Source: Caballeronia sp. SEWSISQ10-4 2 | GTDB taxonomy: Bacteria; Pseudomonadota; Gammaproteobacteria; Burkholderiales; Burkholderiaceae | NCBI RefSeq assembly: GCF_030464885.1 | Contig: NZ_JALPRJ010000068.1 | Location: 1-45,630, forward strand | Direction: 5' to 3' | DNA length: 45,630 nucleotides | Shown here: positions 8,801 to 16,868 of the stretch, one piece after another | Position numbering within the stretch: position 1 is the first letter of the stretch | Layout: each line of letters opens with the position of its first letter | The notes under the pieces: generated by a model | What the model was told of the DNA's origin: nothing | Database searches by the model: none | The model's input: the letters and a program-made list of their open reading frames with translations, nothing else | Position numbers and translations under genes: made by a program

Positions 8801-9505
8801 TTAGAGAAAGAAGCGATCGGTGTTCATGAAGCCGCGCACATTTTCTTCGCACGAGGTCCGGCAAAATTCCGCGACCTGGCGATCGGCTTGTCTTAGCGCA
8901 AGCTTGACCGGCTTGGGTGCATAGTCGGGATTCGGGTCGAGCGGATGCTGGATCGCGGTAAGCACGACGAGCGTGTTCATCGGGGCGTAGAGCTCAACGT
9001 AATCGCCGGCCTTCGAATTGCCGGGGACAAAATTCAGAGCGCCTTCGCTGGTTACATCGACGCGGCTGAAGAGGTTGAGCGTCATCAGCAAGTCGGAGAT
9101 GCCGAGTCCCCACTTGCCGAGTTCAACGAGCAGGTTGTCCGCGCCATTGCGATAAAACGCGTTACGTAGCTCCTGATAGCGGCCGACGCCGTATTTATCG
9201 TTCACTTCGTCCGCATTCGAAACACCGCCTATTGCGTCATGCCAACCACAGGTGTCCGCGACAATGGCAGCGAGCACACGGCCCATGTCGGAGTAAAGGC
9301 AATGACCGGCCGAAAGCTTTGCGGTGTGTTGGCACTTCAGCGTATCGGGAAGATTTAGCCGTTCGCTTTTTTCAGTGGCGTTGACGAGCATGACACTCAC
9401 GTTTGCGCCGCCGCGCAAATCCGTAAGACGCAAGGACTGACCGCGCTTGACGATCAGCGATGCATGGCCGCCGCCTGGGACGGTTTCTTCCAATAGCAAA
9501 TCCAT
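8801..9505 (-). CDS. cgdA: Carboxyguanidine deiminase subunit (urea carboxylase-associated protein 1 type)
   Basis: A 234-residue paralogue of the next gene and its presumed heteromeric partner in carboxyguanidine deiminase. Matching landmarks: GQSLRLTDLRGGANVSVMLVN, ADTCGWHDAIGG (the Cys-x-x-His metal or catalytic cluster), LNLFSRVDV and AGDYVELYAPMNTLVVLTA. It has a C-terminal extension of some 40 residues rich in Cys and Arg (EFCRTSCEENVRG) that the partner lacks. The start at 9505 is 12 bases after the ABC ATPase stop, so it continues the same transcript. Family membership is certain from paired motifs and context; the enzymatic role is inherited from published work on guanidine operons. 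Confidence 0.88.
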   Translation of the reverse strand: MDLLLEETVPGGGHASLIVKRGQSLRLTDLRGGANVSVMLVNATEKSERLNLPDTLKCQHTAKLSAGHCLYSDMGRVLAAIVADTCGWHDAIGGVSNADEVNDKYGVGRYQELRNAFYRNGADNLLVELGKWGLGISDLLMTLNLFSRVDVTSEGALNFVPGNSKAGDYVELYAPMNTLVVLTAIQHPLDPNPDYAPKPVKLALRQADRQVAEFCRTSCEENVRGFMNTDRFFL

Positions 9506-9517
9506 CTTCAGTTTCCT

Positions 9518-10312
9518 TTAAGCCGGGATCACATCGGCACGCGCGGCGCCTTCCACGGCGGCTTGCGCCGCATGAATGGACGAGGCCGAATCGCGGCTGT
9601 GATCGAGTGGAATGTTGTAGGTGATACGGGCGCCGTATGCGCCGGGTGCTTGCGGGTCGACGCGTACCTTGTCGAATACGAGCACGCGGCTGCCCAGCGT
9701 GAAACCTTCCTTCAGATCGTGCGTGACCATGAAGATCGTCAGGTTCGATTCGCGCCAAAGGCCGAGCAGCATTTCGTGCATGTCGCGGCGAATACCGGGG
9801 TCGAGTGCGCCGAACGGTTCGTCGAGCAGCAGCACGCGCGGTTTCATGACCAGTGCCTGCGCAATGGCGAGACGCTGTTGCATGCCGCCCGAGAGTTGCT
9901 GCGGATACTTGTCCACCGCTGCGCCCAGGCCGACCCGTTCCAGCATTGCGACCGCTTCGTCGCGGGCCGCGCGGCGGCGCGCGCCGAACAGCCGGCCGGT
10001 GAACTTCGCTTGTGGCAGTTCCAGCCCTAGCAGCACATTGCGAACCACGCTCAGATGTTCGAACACCGAGTAACGCTGGAACACCACGCCGCGATGTTCG
10101 TCCGGCTCGGACGGTAACGGTTTTCCGTCGAGCAGGATCGTTCCGCGTGTAGCTTGTTCCTGACCGAGCAACAGGCGCAGGAACGTCGACTTGCCGCAAC
10201 CCGATGCACCGACCATCGAACAAAATTCGCCTTCTGCGATACTCAGGTTCAGCCGTTCGAGCACGACCTGGTCGCCGTATTTTTTCCATACGTTGCGTAC
10301 TTCGATCATCAT
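9518..10312 (-). CDS. ABC transporter ATPase (guanidine operon)
   Basis: A 264-residue ATPase of the nitrate/taurine (TauB/SsuB-like) class that powers the import system encoded with it. Motifs: Walker A GASGCGKST, signature LSGGMQQRLA, Walker B VLLLDEPFGALD, and the switch histidine in VTHD. I start at the ATG at 10312, whose ATGA overlaps the permease stop and which has GGAGG five bases upstream. A longer in-frame reading upstream would lie inside the permease gene. Context points to guanidine, or a guanidine-releasing compound, as cargo. That is inference: no substrate is fixed by the ATPase itself. Confidence 0.92.
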   Translation of the reverse strand: MMIEVRNVWKKYGDQVVLERLNLSIAEGEFCSMVGASGCGKSTFLRLLLGQEQATRGTILLDGKPLPSEPDEHRGVVFQRYSVFEHLSVVRNVLLGLELPQAKFTGRLFGARRRAARDEAVAMLERVGLGAAVDKYPQQLSGGMQQRLAIAQALVMKPRVLLLDEPFGALDPGIRRDMHEMLLGLWRESNLTIFMVTHDLKEGFTLGSRVLVFDKVRVDPQAPGAYGARITYNIPLDHSRDSASSIHAAQAAVEGAARADVIPA

Positions 10313-11121
10313 GCGCCTCCGCCGTACCAAGGGAAGATCCATTGCGTCAGGCGTCTTAGCGCTTCGTCCATCAGCCATGCAAGCAGCGTGATCCACATGA
10401 CATAAGGAAGGATCACATCCATCGCCAGATAGCGGCGTACCAGGAAGATGCGGTAGCCGAGGCCGTCGGTAGAAGCAATGGCTTCAGCCGCGATCAAAAA
10501 GAGCCACGCGGAGCAGAGCGACAGCCTCATTGCAACCAGAAGACGCGGCAGCAATTGCGGCAGGATCACACGCAGGATCAGCGTCCAGCTTGTAGCACCC
10601 AGGGTCTGGGCCTTCACCCACAATTCCGCCGGAATCTCGCGCGTGCGCGACTGCAGGTCGCGGATGATCATCGGCGTAATGCCGATCACGATCAGCACGA
10701 CCTTCGACAGCTCGTCGAGCCCGAACACGATGAACAGGATAGGCAGCACCGCGAGCGGCGGGATCATGGAGAGCACGGTAATGCACGGCGACAAGGTCGC
10801 GCCCACCAGCGGTATCGCACCCGTTGCAATTCCGGCGACCAACGCGATCGCGGCACTGACTGCGAGACCGATGCCAAGCCGTCTGAGGCTGGACACCGTG
10901 TCGTCCCATAGCAAATATTCGCCGGTGCGCTTGTCCTCCGTAAATGCGACCTGCTTGATGGCGTCGCTCATTTGCGTGGCGCTGGGCAGCAGCTTGTCGT
11001 CGGGATTGATCTTTAGCCGCAGCGACGACCCGGTGAAATAGATCGCCACCAGCACGATGAACGGCAGCAACAGCAGCATGAGGCCGCCGCTCCGGCTGGG
11101 ATGTCGATTGATGAGTCGCAT
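10309..11121 (-). CDS. ABC transporter permease (guanidine operon)
   Basis: A 270-residue inner-membrane permease of the TauC/SsuC/NrtB class. Seen: an N-terminal hydrophobic segment (LMLLLLPFIVLVAIYF), a periplasmic stretch of about 50 residues, then five or so membrane helices. The cytoplasmic EAA-type loop reads AQTLGATSWTLILRVILPQLL. Either GTG at 11130 or ATG at 11121 could start it; AGGG lies eight to nine bases before the ATG, so that is preferred. It follows the binding-protein stop by about 27 bases and overlaps the ATPase start, so all three transporter genes are translationally linked. Confidence 0.92.
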   Translation of the reverse strand: MRLINRHPSRSGGLMLLLLPFIVLVAIYFTGSSLRLKINPDDKLLPSATQMSDAIKQVAFTEDKRTGEYLLWDDTVSSLRRLGIGLAVSAAIALVAGIATGAIPLVGATLSPCITVLSMIPPLAVLPILFIVFGLDELSKVVLIVIGITPMIIRDLQSRTREIPAELWVKAQTLGATSWTLILRVILPQLLPRLLVAMRLSLCSAWLFLIAAEAIASTDGLGYRIFLVRRYLAMDVILPYVMWITLLAWLMDEALRRLTQWIFPWYGGGA

Positions 11122-11148
11122 GGCGCGCACCCTGTTAAAGATGCCGGC

Positions 11149-12219
11149 TTAGAGCTTGCCCGCTGCCGCCATCGCGACATAGGAAGGATCAAAGCGCAAC
11201 TTGACATTGCTCTTGCTGCCCACCACGACACCCCTGTCGAACGCCATGCCGACCGCGTCCGCACTCGGTGCGCTCTGACCGAGCAGGCCGTGATCGAACG
11301 AGAACCTGGCGACTCGCGTCATGATGGTCGGCAGGTTCGGGCTCGTGACAAAAGCGAGCGCGGCTTGCGGCGTATAGAAGAGGGCGGTGGTGGAGAGCTG
11401 GCCCTTGAAGCCGGCGAGATCGGTGCCTGACGATTTGGCCATTGCAGTAAGCGCTTCCGTGCTGCCGGCGCTGTTTGCGTGCATCAGCGCGACCATCTCG
11501 AACCATGCGCCGGTGAGCGCCTTGCCGAGCGCCGGGTTGTCCTGCAGCGTCTTCGTGTTGACGACCATCATGTCCATGATTTCGCCGGGAATCTTGCTGG
11601 AGTCGAAGACTTCGGTGACGTTCGGTTGAGCCTTGAGGTCGGCGAGCATCGGGTTCCAGGTCACCGCTTGTTGTACGGTAGGCGTGGCGAATGCAGCGGA
11701 GATATCGGCGTCCGAGGTGTTCACGACCTTGAGGTCGCGCTCGCTCATATGGGCGCTTTCAAGCGCGCGTGCAAGCAGGTAGTGCGAGACGGAGAACTGG
11801 ACCAGATTGATCTGCTGGCCCTTGAGGTCGGTGAGCTTCTTGCCCTTGCCCTTGATGAGAACACCGTCGTTGCCGTTCGAATAGTCGCTGACAATCAATG
11901 CGGTCGAATCAACACCGCCGGACGCGGGAATGGTCAGCGCGTCCATGTTGGTCATTGCGCAACCGTCGAACTTGCCGGCCGTGTATTGATTGATGGATTC
12001 GACGTAATCGTTGAGCTGGACGACATCTACGTTGATGCCGTATTTCTTGGCCCACTTGGAGACAATGCCTTGCGTTTTGGCTTCGCCCCAAGGCATCCAG
12101 CCTGCATAGATGGTCCAGCAGACCTTGAAGTCCGTACGACCTGCAGCGAACGAGGGGGTGGAGGCGAGGGTGACGAGAGAGACGGCAGCAATGCCGAAAA
12201 AGCGAACAAGCTTGCGCAT
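11149..12219 (-). CDS. ABC transporter periplasmic solute-binding protein (guanidine operon)
   Basis: A 356-residue secreted binding protein of the NMT1/TauA-like class and the first gene after the guanidine-I riboswitch. A classic signal peptide (RKLVRF head, hydrophobic core, cleavage after STPSFA near residue 25) leads into a mature protein starting CWTIYAGWMPWGEAK, a pattern shared by putative urea/guanidine/taurine binders. An SD-like GAGG sits about eight bases before the ATG. It is probably the ligand-recognition part of the importer and the direct regulatory target of the riboswitch. Guanidine or a guanidino compound is the best guess as ligand. Confidence 0.9.
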   Translation of the reverse strand: MRKLVRFFGIAAVSLVTLASTPSFAAGRTDFKVCWTIYAGWMPWGEAKTQGIVSKWAKKYGINVDVVQLNDYVESINQYTAGKFDGCAMTNMDALTIPASGGVDSTALIVSDYSNGNDGVLIKGKGKKLTDLKGQQINLVQFSVSHYLLARALESAHMSERDLKVVNTSDADISAAFATPTVQQAVTWNPMLADLKAQPNVTEVFDSSKIPGEIMDMMVVNTKTLQDNPALGKALTGAWFEMVALMHANSAGSTEALTAMAKSSGTDLAGFKGQLSTTALFYTPQAALAFVTSPNLPTIMTRVARFSFDHGLLGQSAPSADAVGMAFDRGVVVGSKSNVKLRFDPSYVAMAAAGKL

Positions 12220-12276
12220 GGGTTTGACCTCGAGGGGACGGTTAGCGGACGGCCAGGAGCAGCGCGAACATCGCGT

Positions 12277-12386
12277 TCTCTCCCGGGCTTTTATCCCGCC
12301 GTGTAACCTCGCCTGAGGTCGACAACTCTCGGACCAGCACCTGCTCGACTAAGCCAAGCAGGCCGGAACCCTAGTCATCCATTTCC
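12277..12386 (-). ncRNA. Guanidine-I riboswitch (ykkC class)
   Basis: Read on the minus strand, this leader contains the three hallmark conserved blocks of the guanidine-I aptamer in order: CTAGGGTTCCG near 12361-12372, GCTGGTCCGAGAG near 12327-12339, and ACACGG...GGGATAAAAGCCCGGGAGA near 12278-12305. It ends about 60 bases before the binding-protein start. Downstream, CGCGA-TGT-TCGCG and an outer GGAG/CTCC pairing could form the expression platform. Guanidine binding normally turns such operons on. The motif blocks are unambiguous to the eye; a covariance search would be the formal test. Confidence 0.95.
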
Positions 12387-12437
12387 AGATTGTGTGCTTT
12401 GACCGGATGCTGCACCGGCTCCTTGCATTTTCTTTTA

Positions 12438-12453
12438 AGCGATTAGCGTGCCA
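12438..12453 (-). promoter_or_regulatory. Sigma-54 (RpoN) promoter of the guanidine operon
   Basis: On the minus strand TGGCACG-CTAA-TCGCT matches the sigma-54 consensus (TGGCACG-N4-TTGCW) at all but one position. The essential GG and GC dinucleotides are separated by exactly ten bases. The predicted start near 12426 leaves about 40 bases before the riboswitch. It fits an operon that scavenges nitrogen. Confidence 0.75.
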
Positions 12454-12532
12454 TGCACGGAATGACTTATTGTCAGGGGCTTAGCGAAAATGCGTGCTCG
12501 GGTTTGGGCTTTCGTGCACCGCACTTAAGCCG

Positions 12533-12664
12533 TTAGCGCACAGTTTTCGTGCATGCATTGTCTTGTGCATTGGCGCTTGCAATGGTGCCTAGCTGGGCAG
12601 CCGTGAGACCGAGTGCCGATGCTCCTAGCAAGGTCCGACGCGATTTATTGACATCACCTGCCAT
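12533..12664 (-). pseudogene. Truncated Tat-signal ORF, probable alpha/beta hydrolase remnant
   Basis: A 43-codon ORF with an excellent AAGGAG ribosome site begins at 12664 and encodes little beyond a twin-arginine signal: NKSRRTLLGASALGLTAAQL, then a cleavage-like ASANAQ, and a stop soon after. Such leaders begin secreted alpha/beta hydrolases in Burkholderiaceae, so this looks like the 5' stub of a lost gene. The NtrC-like site lies inside its last codons. It could still be translated as an exported peptide, but I see no mature domain in any frame downstream. Confidence 0.55.
12537..12553 (-). promoter_or_regulatory. NtrC-like binding site
   Basis: On the minus strand TGCACGAAAACTGTGCG contains the NtrC core GCAC-N7-GTGC exactly. 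Its centre is about 118 bases upstream of the predicted sigma-54 start site, the usual enhancer distance. A second, weaker GTGC/GCAC cluster lies at 12512-12525. Confidence 0.6.
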
Positions 12665-12764
12665 TCGTTGCTCCTTGTGAGATTGACTGCCGACATCGTC
12701 CGCGTGGGTGGCGAGGTAGTGTAGGGGACCTGCAACACACGGAGACGGTGGCAAAAACTCGGCA

Positions 12765-13598
12765 TCATGAGAAGGCAGCCTGATAGACCTTCGGCGTCAC
12801 GCCAGTCTGCTGCTTGAACACGCGCGTGAAGTGCGGTTGGTCGGAAAAACCCATTAGCGCGCCCACTTCCGCAATGGGCCTGCCGGCTCGCAACAACGGC
12901 ATCGCGCTGCGCACGCGTTCCTGTTGCTGGAAGGCATGCGGGCTCAATCCCGCGTCGCGCACAAAGGCACGCAGCAGCACGAAAGGCGTCACGCCAAACT
13001 CGCACGCAAGCGTCGACAAGGTCAGGTGTGCGTACAGTTCGTCTCGCAGGCGGGACTTGATCGCGCGTACCAGCGCAGGCTCGCTGCGCACCACGGGCAG
13101 AGCGGCAGACCGGCCCGCGTGTCGGGCATGCAAGCCGATGACGGCGCGGGCCAGCGTTTCACTGCGCTTGAAGCAGTCCTCGTCCACCTCGGAACACCAG
13201 TTCACGCCGTAGAGCTGCTGTGACAGTTCAGCGTCGATGACGAACGGACTCGGCATGTCGAACCGCTCGCGTCGGGGAATGCCGAGCCTCCCGCAGTAGG
13301 CGGCTAGGGCTGCGGGCTGCACATGTGCCACGCGCATTTTCCATTGCCCATCGCCGGCGGCGGAACCTGCGTGCACCACGTCGGCATCGATGACGATCAC
13401 GTCGCCACGGCGGCACACGCGTCGCTGGTCCTGAACTTCGACCGCCAGCGCCCCACCCGTAATCACCGCAAGGCAATGCGTGTCGTGCGCGTGCGGTGGA
13501 TAGCGGTGGCCGACGAACTGGCCCTTGAGCATGACGGCATCCATGACGTCTGGCGCGTGCCAGAGCTTGATCGACTTCGTCGGTCCAGTGGTGTTCAT
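12765..13598 (-). CDS. AraC family transcriptional regulator
   Basis: A 277-residue regulator. The N-terminal half is an AraC-type cupin sensor (YPPHAHDTHCLAVITGGALAV), and the C-terminal hundred residues hold the double helix-turn-helix, ending in GFSDQPHFTRVFKQQTGVTPKVYQ. Its ATG at 13598 overlaps the end of the flavoprotein gene (stop at 13595), so it looks like the last gene of the DUF2000/hydratase/flavoprotein unit. It may be an autoregulator of that unit. The inducer is unknown. Confidence 0.9.
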   Translation of the reverse strand: MNTTGPTKSIKLWHAPDVMDAVMLKGQFVGHRYPPHAHDTHCLAVITGGALAVEVQDQRRVCRRGDVIVIDADVVHAGSAAGDGQWKMRVAHVQPAALAAYCGRLGIPRRERFDMPSPFVIDAELSQQLYGVNWCSEVDEDCFKRSETLARAVIGLHARHAGRSAALPVVRSEPALVRAIKSRLRDELYAHLTLSTLACEFGVTPFVLLRAFVRDAGLSPHAFQQQERVRSAMPLLRAGRPIAEVGALMGFSDQPHFTRVFKQQTGVTPKVYQAAFS

Positions 13599-14303
13599 GG
13601 TGAGGCTGCCCCTGGAAGTGGCTGGAAGATTTCATCATATTCCTCTAGCCGTGGCATCGGCATGCGCGGCTGCTCGTCGAGGCAGGCGACGAAATCGCCC
13701 CAACGCTTGAGCGTGTCGACTCGCTGAGCGTGCGAACAATATGGAATGTGCCAGGCAAAGAACGGATCGAGCACTTCATAACCGACATAACCCAAGGTCC
13801 CCTGTAGCAGGTGGCGCAGCATGCCGCCTGCAAGTTCGCCATGTATGCCTTGCGGCCCGAACATGTGCTCCCGGCCGCCCAGGCTTACCCCGACCACCGC
13901 GCGCTTGCCGACCATGCCACCGCGACCGTAGATGCGCTTGCCGCCGTACAGCGCGCCGGACAGGAAGCAGCGGTCGATCCATCCCTTGATAAGCGCAGGC
14001 ACCGAAAACCAGTAGAGCGGGAACACCAGCACCAGCGTATCGCTGGCCAGCAGTGCGTCGACTTCCCGCTTGATGTCGTGCGCAAGGGCGTTGTGCTCAA
14101 GTGCGTGGCGCTGCTCCTTGGCGTAGACAAGGTAGTCGCTGTTGGCGCGCTCGGCGAAATCGCTGGCGCGCACCACGGGATCGAAGTTGAGCGCGTAGAG
14201 GTCTGAAAAACTCACATCGTTGCCGCGCAACTCCAGCAGGCGTTGGGCTTCATGGGCCATGGCCGTGCAGAAGGAGCGCGGCGACGACGTGAACTTTATG
14301 CAT
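13595..14303 (-). pseudogene. NAD(P)H dehydrogenase (quinone)-type flavoprotein with a damaged N terminus
   Basis: From 14281 downward the frame reads PRSFCTAM and continues as a flavodoxin-fold NQO/YwrO-type oxidoreductase (FPLYWFSVPALIKGWIDR, GYEVLDPFFAWHIPY). The normal start of this family is a beta strand followed by HPEPRSF. Here an ATG at 14303, overlapping the hydratase stop, gives MHKVHVV in another frame, directly abutting PRSF. The pattern suggests a deletion of about 14 bases that removed the HPE segment and shifted the frame. Translation could restart at the ATG at 14260 (221 residues), but that product lacks the first cofactor-binding strand. Activity is doubtful. Confidence 0.7.
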
Positions 14304-15030
14304 GAGGGGTCGAGCGCCAGGTAACGGCAGGAATGAAGGCGTTCAGGTGGGCAAGCTCGTGCTGGATGGCTTCGCTGGCTGACAGCGTAGCGCCCTCCAG
14401 CAACAGACGCCGCATACTTTGCAACGCTGCCGGCGGCTTGGCGGATAGCATCGTGCAGTATTCGTCGGCCGTTGCGCGCACATCCGCGTCGGGAACCACG
14501 CGCGAAACGAAACCCCGCTGCAATGCCTCCGCGGCCGTTATCGGCCGGCCGCTCATGAGCCAGTCGCGTGCGCACAAATCTCCCACCCGGCGGGCCAGCA
14601 ATGCGGTTGCGCCGGCTTCAGGCACGATACCGAGATCGGCGAACGGAAAGCGGAACATGGCCCCCTCGCCGGCGACCACCCAGTCGGCGTGCAGCAGCAA
14701 CGTGGCACCAAACCCGACCGCCGCGCCATTGACAGCTGCCACGAGCGGCTTGGGCTGGTCCGCGAAGGTCTCGATGCAGCGGGCGACCGCGCCGTCGGCT
14801 GCCTGCGGCCACAAGGAACCGAACTCGGCCTTGTCGTGGCCCGAGCAAAAACATTCGCTGGTTCCGTGCAGCAGCACGCAATGAACGCCCACGTCTCCTT
14901 GCGCCGCGCGCAAGGTGTTTGCCAACGCTTCGAACAGAGGGCCGTTCAGCGCATTGCGCTTTTCCGGACGGTCTATACCCACAGACCAGACCTGGCCGTG
15001 AAGCTCCGCGGTGAGGTTTGCGCCCATCAT
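14296..15030 (-). CDS. Enoyl-CoA hydratase/isomerase family protein
   Basis: A 244-residue crotonase-fold protein. Seen: the RPEKRNALN opening, the oxyanion-hole stretches CSGHDKAEF and AVNGAAVGFGATLLLHAD, and the GIVPEAGATALLARRVG helix. The glutamate in GIVPEAG is kept and sits near the position used by hydratases or isomerases. It overlaps DUF2000 by ATGA at its start and the flavoprotein start at its end, so it lies in a tightly packed operon. The exact CoA substrate cannot be told. Confidence 0.88.
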   Translation of the reverse strand: MMGANLTAELHGQVWSVGIDRPEKRNALNGPLFEALANTLRAAQGDVGVHCVLLHGTSECFCSGHDKAEFGSLWPQAADGAVARCIETFADQPKPLVAAVNGAAVGFGATLLLHADWVVAGEGAMFRFPFADLGIVPEAGATALLARRVGDLCARDWLMSGRPITAAEALQRGFVSRVVPDADVRATADEYCTMLSAKPPAALQSMRRLLLEGATLSASEAIQHELAHLNAFIPAVTWRSTPHA

Positions 15031-15479
15031 GCGAACAGGGCGAAGCCGCCGACCAGTTTGCCGACCTTCTTTTTGGGCCCGACCAGTCCGACAGCCAGGT
15101 ACTGGAGGGACTCGCCCGGCAGCACGCGCACCGCGTGTAGAAAGGCGTCGTAGTCGACGGTGGCCTGCCCTTGCACGGGAAAGTCGACCACGTCGCAGTG
15201 CGCCAGCGATTTCTGGCGCAGCGCGTTCAACTGATCAGCCGTGGCTTTGAGAACCGGGATGCCAATGGGAATGAGACCAGGGTGCGCCGTGCCGTCCCGC
15301 TCTCGCAAGGGCTCTCCGACGAGATGGCTGTGGCGCTGGCCCAGCGTGAACGCCACCACTGCAGCGGCGTTCGAGGCTTTGCCGGGCGGGAGCGCTTCGT
15401 CCACGACGATGACACAACGCTCCGGCTCGGGCGGGGCTTCAATGGCGTTAGCGCCGTCTGGCTCGTTTTGTAATAACAA
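15027..15479 (-). CDS. DUF2000 family protein
   Basis: A 150-residue protein of the DUF2000 family, recognised by CVIVVDEALPPGKASNAAAV near the N terminus and the paired GIPVLKA and FPVQGQATVDYDAFL segments. The function is unknown; relatives are small, peptidyl-tRNA-hydrolase-like alpha/beta proteins. The best start is the TTG at 15479 with GGAGAG seven bases upstream. It is the first gene of the four-gene unit running down to the AraC regulator. A promoter should lie in the ~100 bases upstream; none stands out. Confidence 0.75.
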   Translation of the reverse strand: MLLQNEPDGANAIEAPPEPERCVIVVDEALPPGKASNAAAVVAFTLGQRHSHLVGEPLRERDGTAHPGLIPIGIPVLKATADQLNALRQKSLAHCDVVDFPVQGQATVDYDAFLHAVRVLPGESLQYLAVGLVGPKKKVGKLVGGFALFA

Positions 15480-16071
15480 AGCATCTCTCCAGAAAAGTAA
15501 GCGGTGGAGGGAATGCTAGGTAGATTCAGGCCACAAGTATTGAACGATCTTGCAGCAAGCCGAGGTCGTGTCGGCGACGATGACACGCCCGAACCTCCAC
15601 CCCAATTGTGGCGGACAACCTAACGCCAGTAGCATTTCAGGTAGGTCGATACCGACGAGCGGGGGCAAGCGACTTCAGCGATCGTCTCGTGCCGGCTCGG
15701 TAACTGACGGTCGCAAATCGCACGAACGGCACTTGATGGCCGATGGTTGTCTATCGTGATAGGTCAGCCACGCTCCGTGGCTGACGTGAGGCCGAAGCTT
15801 GAACAATCATGCGCGATGGCTCACCGATCACGGCGCCGAACATTGCTGGACGGATGTCCAAGGGCGCGCCGGTTTCCGAGATCGCCTAGCCAGCGACAGC
15901 CGGATCACGTTTTCGCTACCCACCACTATGTGTTGTAGACGGATGGCATGGCGGCAAAGTACTAGGCGGCGGCGAGGCCCGGCCTTGAATGGCCGCCACG
16001 GTGTCGGTGCACTTCACGACGAGGTCGACGTTGACTCGGCCTCTGCGCGGAGCTAAGTGCCCGATACAGAC
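15480..16071. other. Intergenic region without a recognisable gene
   Basis: Only short, family-less reading frames occur here. The clearest structure is a perfect 9-bp stem, GTCAGCCAC/GTGGCTGAC, with a five-base loop at 15763-15785. It could end transcripts from either side, but lacks a T-run. Confidence 0.5.
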
Positions 16072-16662
16072 TCAGCGCTTGTCGCGAACTGCCTGCTGTC
16101 GTCGGCCCTGCGAGGCGATGTGTGTCTGGATCACCTTGGAACGCGAACCGGCGAGCTGCGAACGTTGCGCCGCTGCGCTCGCTTTTTCACTGGTCAAGCC
16201 CACGCTCGCCTTGGGATTTCTTGCCACCGACGCAACCGCCGCGCGCTTGTTGGAGGGCCTCTTTGCAGCGATGACCTTGCTTGGCTCGACGCGCGCCTTA
16301 CGTGTCGCAGCTAGCGCGAGCGCGCTCTCCGCCTGGCTGGCCTTACGGGCTTCGGCCGCTGCTAACTTGACCTGTCGGCCCTCCAGGCGCTGCTGCACTT
16401 CTTCGAACAGCTTGACTTTTTGTTCAGTGCGCACGTTGTCGTTACCTTGCACACCCGACTTGGTCCCGGTGCGCTCGCGGGTGGCCAGTTTCTGACGGCG
16501 TAGAAGATCCCGATACTTGTCACGCAGGTCGCAAGCGCGCTTGATTTTCCGGCGCAATTGCGCAGCGTTCCACCCGGTCAGTGCCTCGCCGACACTGGAT
16601 TCAAACAACGGCAACTCGGATGCGCTAAGCAATCCTCGTGCGTGGCGGCGGTTGTATGCCAT
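16072..16662 (-). CDS. Conserved basic coiled-coil protein, function unknown
   Basis: A 196-residue, strongly basic protein. The start is set by AGGAGG seven bases before the ATG at 16662. The first 75 residues (MAYNRRHARGLLSASELPLF, then AQLRRKIKRACDLRDKYRDL) are the conserved part and look like an Arg-rich helical segment. The rest is a low-complexity Ala/Lys/Arg tail (EARKASQAESALALAA, KRPSNKRAAVASVA) resembling histone-like or nucleic-acid-binding tails. I recall similar hypothetical proteins in Burkholderia but cannot name the family. DNA or RNA binding is a guess from charge. Confidence 0.7.
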   Translation of the reverse strand: MAYNRRHARGLLSASELPLFESSVGEALTGWNAAQLRRKIKRACDLRDKYRDLLRRQKLATRERTGTKSGVQGNDNVRTEQKVKLFEEVQQRLEGRQVKLAAAEARKASQAESALALAATRKARVEPSKVIAAKRPSNKRAAVASVARNPKASVGLTSEKASAAAQRSQLAGSRSKVIQTHIASQGRRQQAVRDKR

Positions 16663-16689
16663 GTGACGGCCTCCTGTGTCTATGCTGAA

Positions 16690-16718
16690 TGTATAGAGCA
16701 CGCCGCTCACTAGGGCAA
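16690..16718 (-). promoter_or_regulatory. Sigma-70 promoter for the basic coiled-coil gene
   Basis: On the minus strand TTGCCC (16713-16718) and TATACA (16690-16695) are 17 bases apart, about 30 bases before the gene's start codon. Confidence 0.65.
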
Positions 16719-16820
16719 GCCTGAGTTTCCGGAGCGTTAGCATCAAGCGCGAGGTGTTTAGATGGGGCGAGCCGCCCAATCAGACAACTTCCGGCATCGA
16801 CAGAAGCCCGCACTGCATGA

Positions 16821-16868
16821 GGGAAAGTGGCCGGCTTTTGCCTGTCAGCTATCGGCAGAAGTCGACCC
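16821..16868 (+). repeat. Dispersed repeat, short variant (copy 1)
   Basis: The stretch reads AAGTGGCCGGCTTTTGCCTG, then TCAGCTATCGGCAGAAGTCG followed by ACCC. It shares the end GGCAGAAGTCGACCC with the longer repeats at 19-29 kb and its whole length with 24321-24368. The rest of 16719-17254 shows no gene. Confidence 0.65.

Noticed and set aside
9372..10289. A 305-residue minus-strand frame over the ABC ATPase gene
   Set aside because: An out-of-frame shadow rich in Arg; the ATPase motifs are in the other frame.
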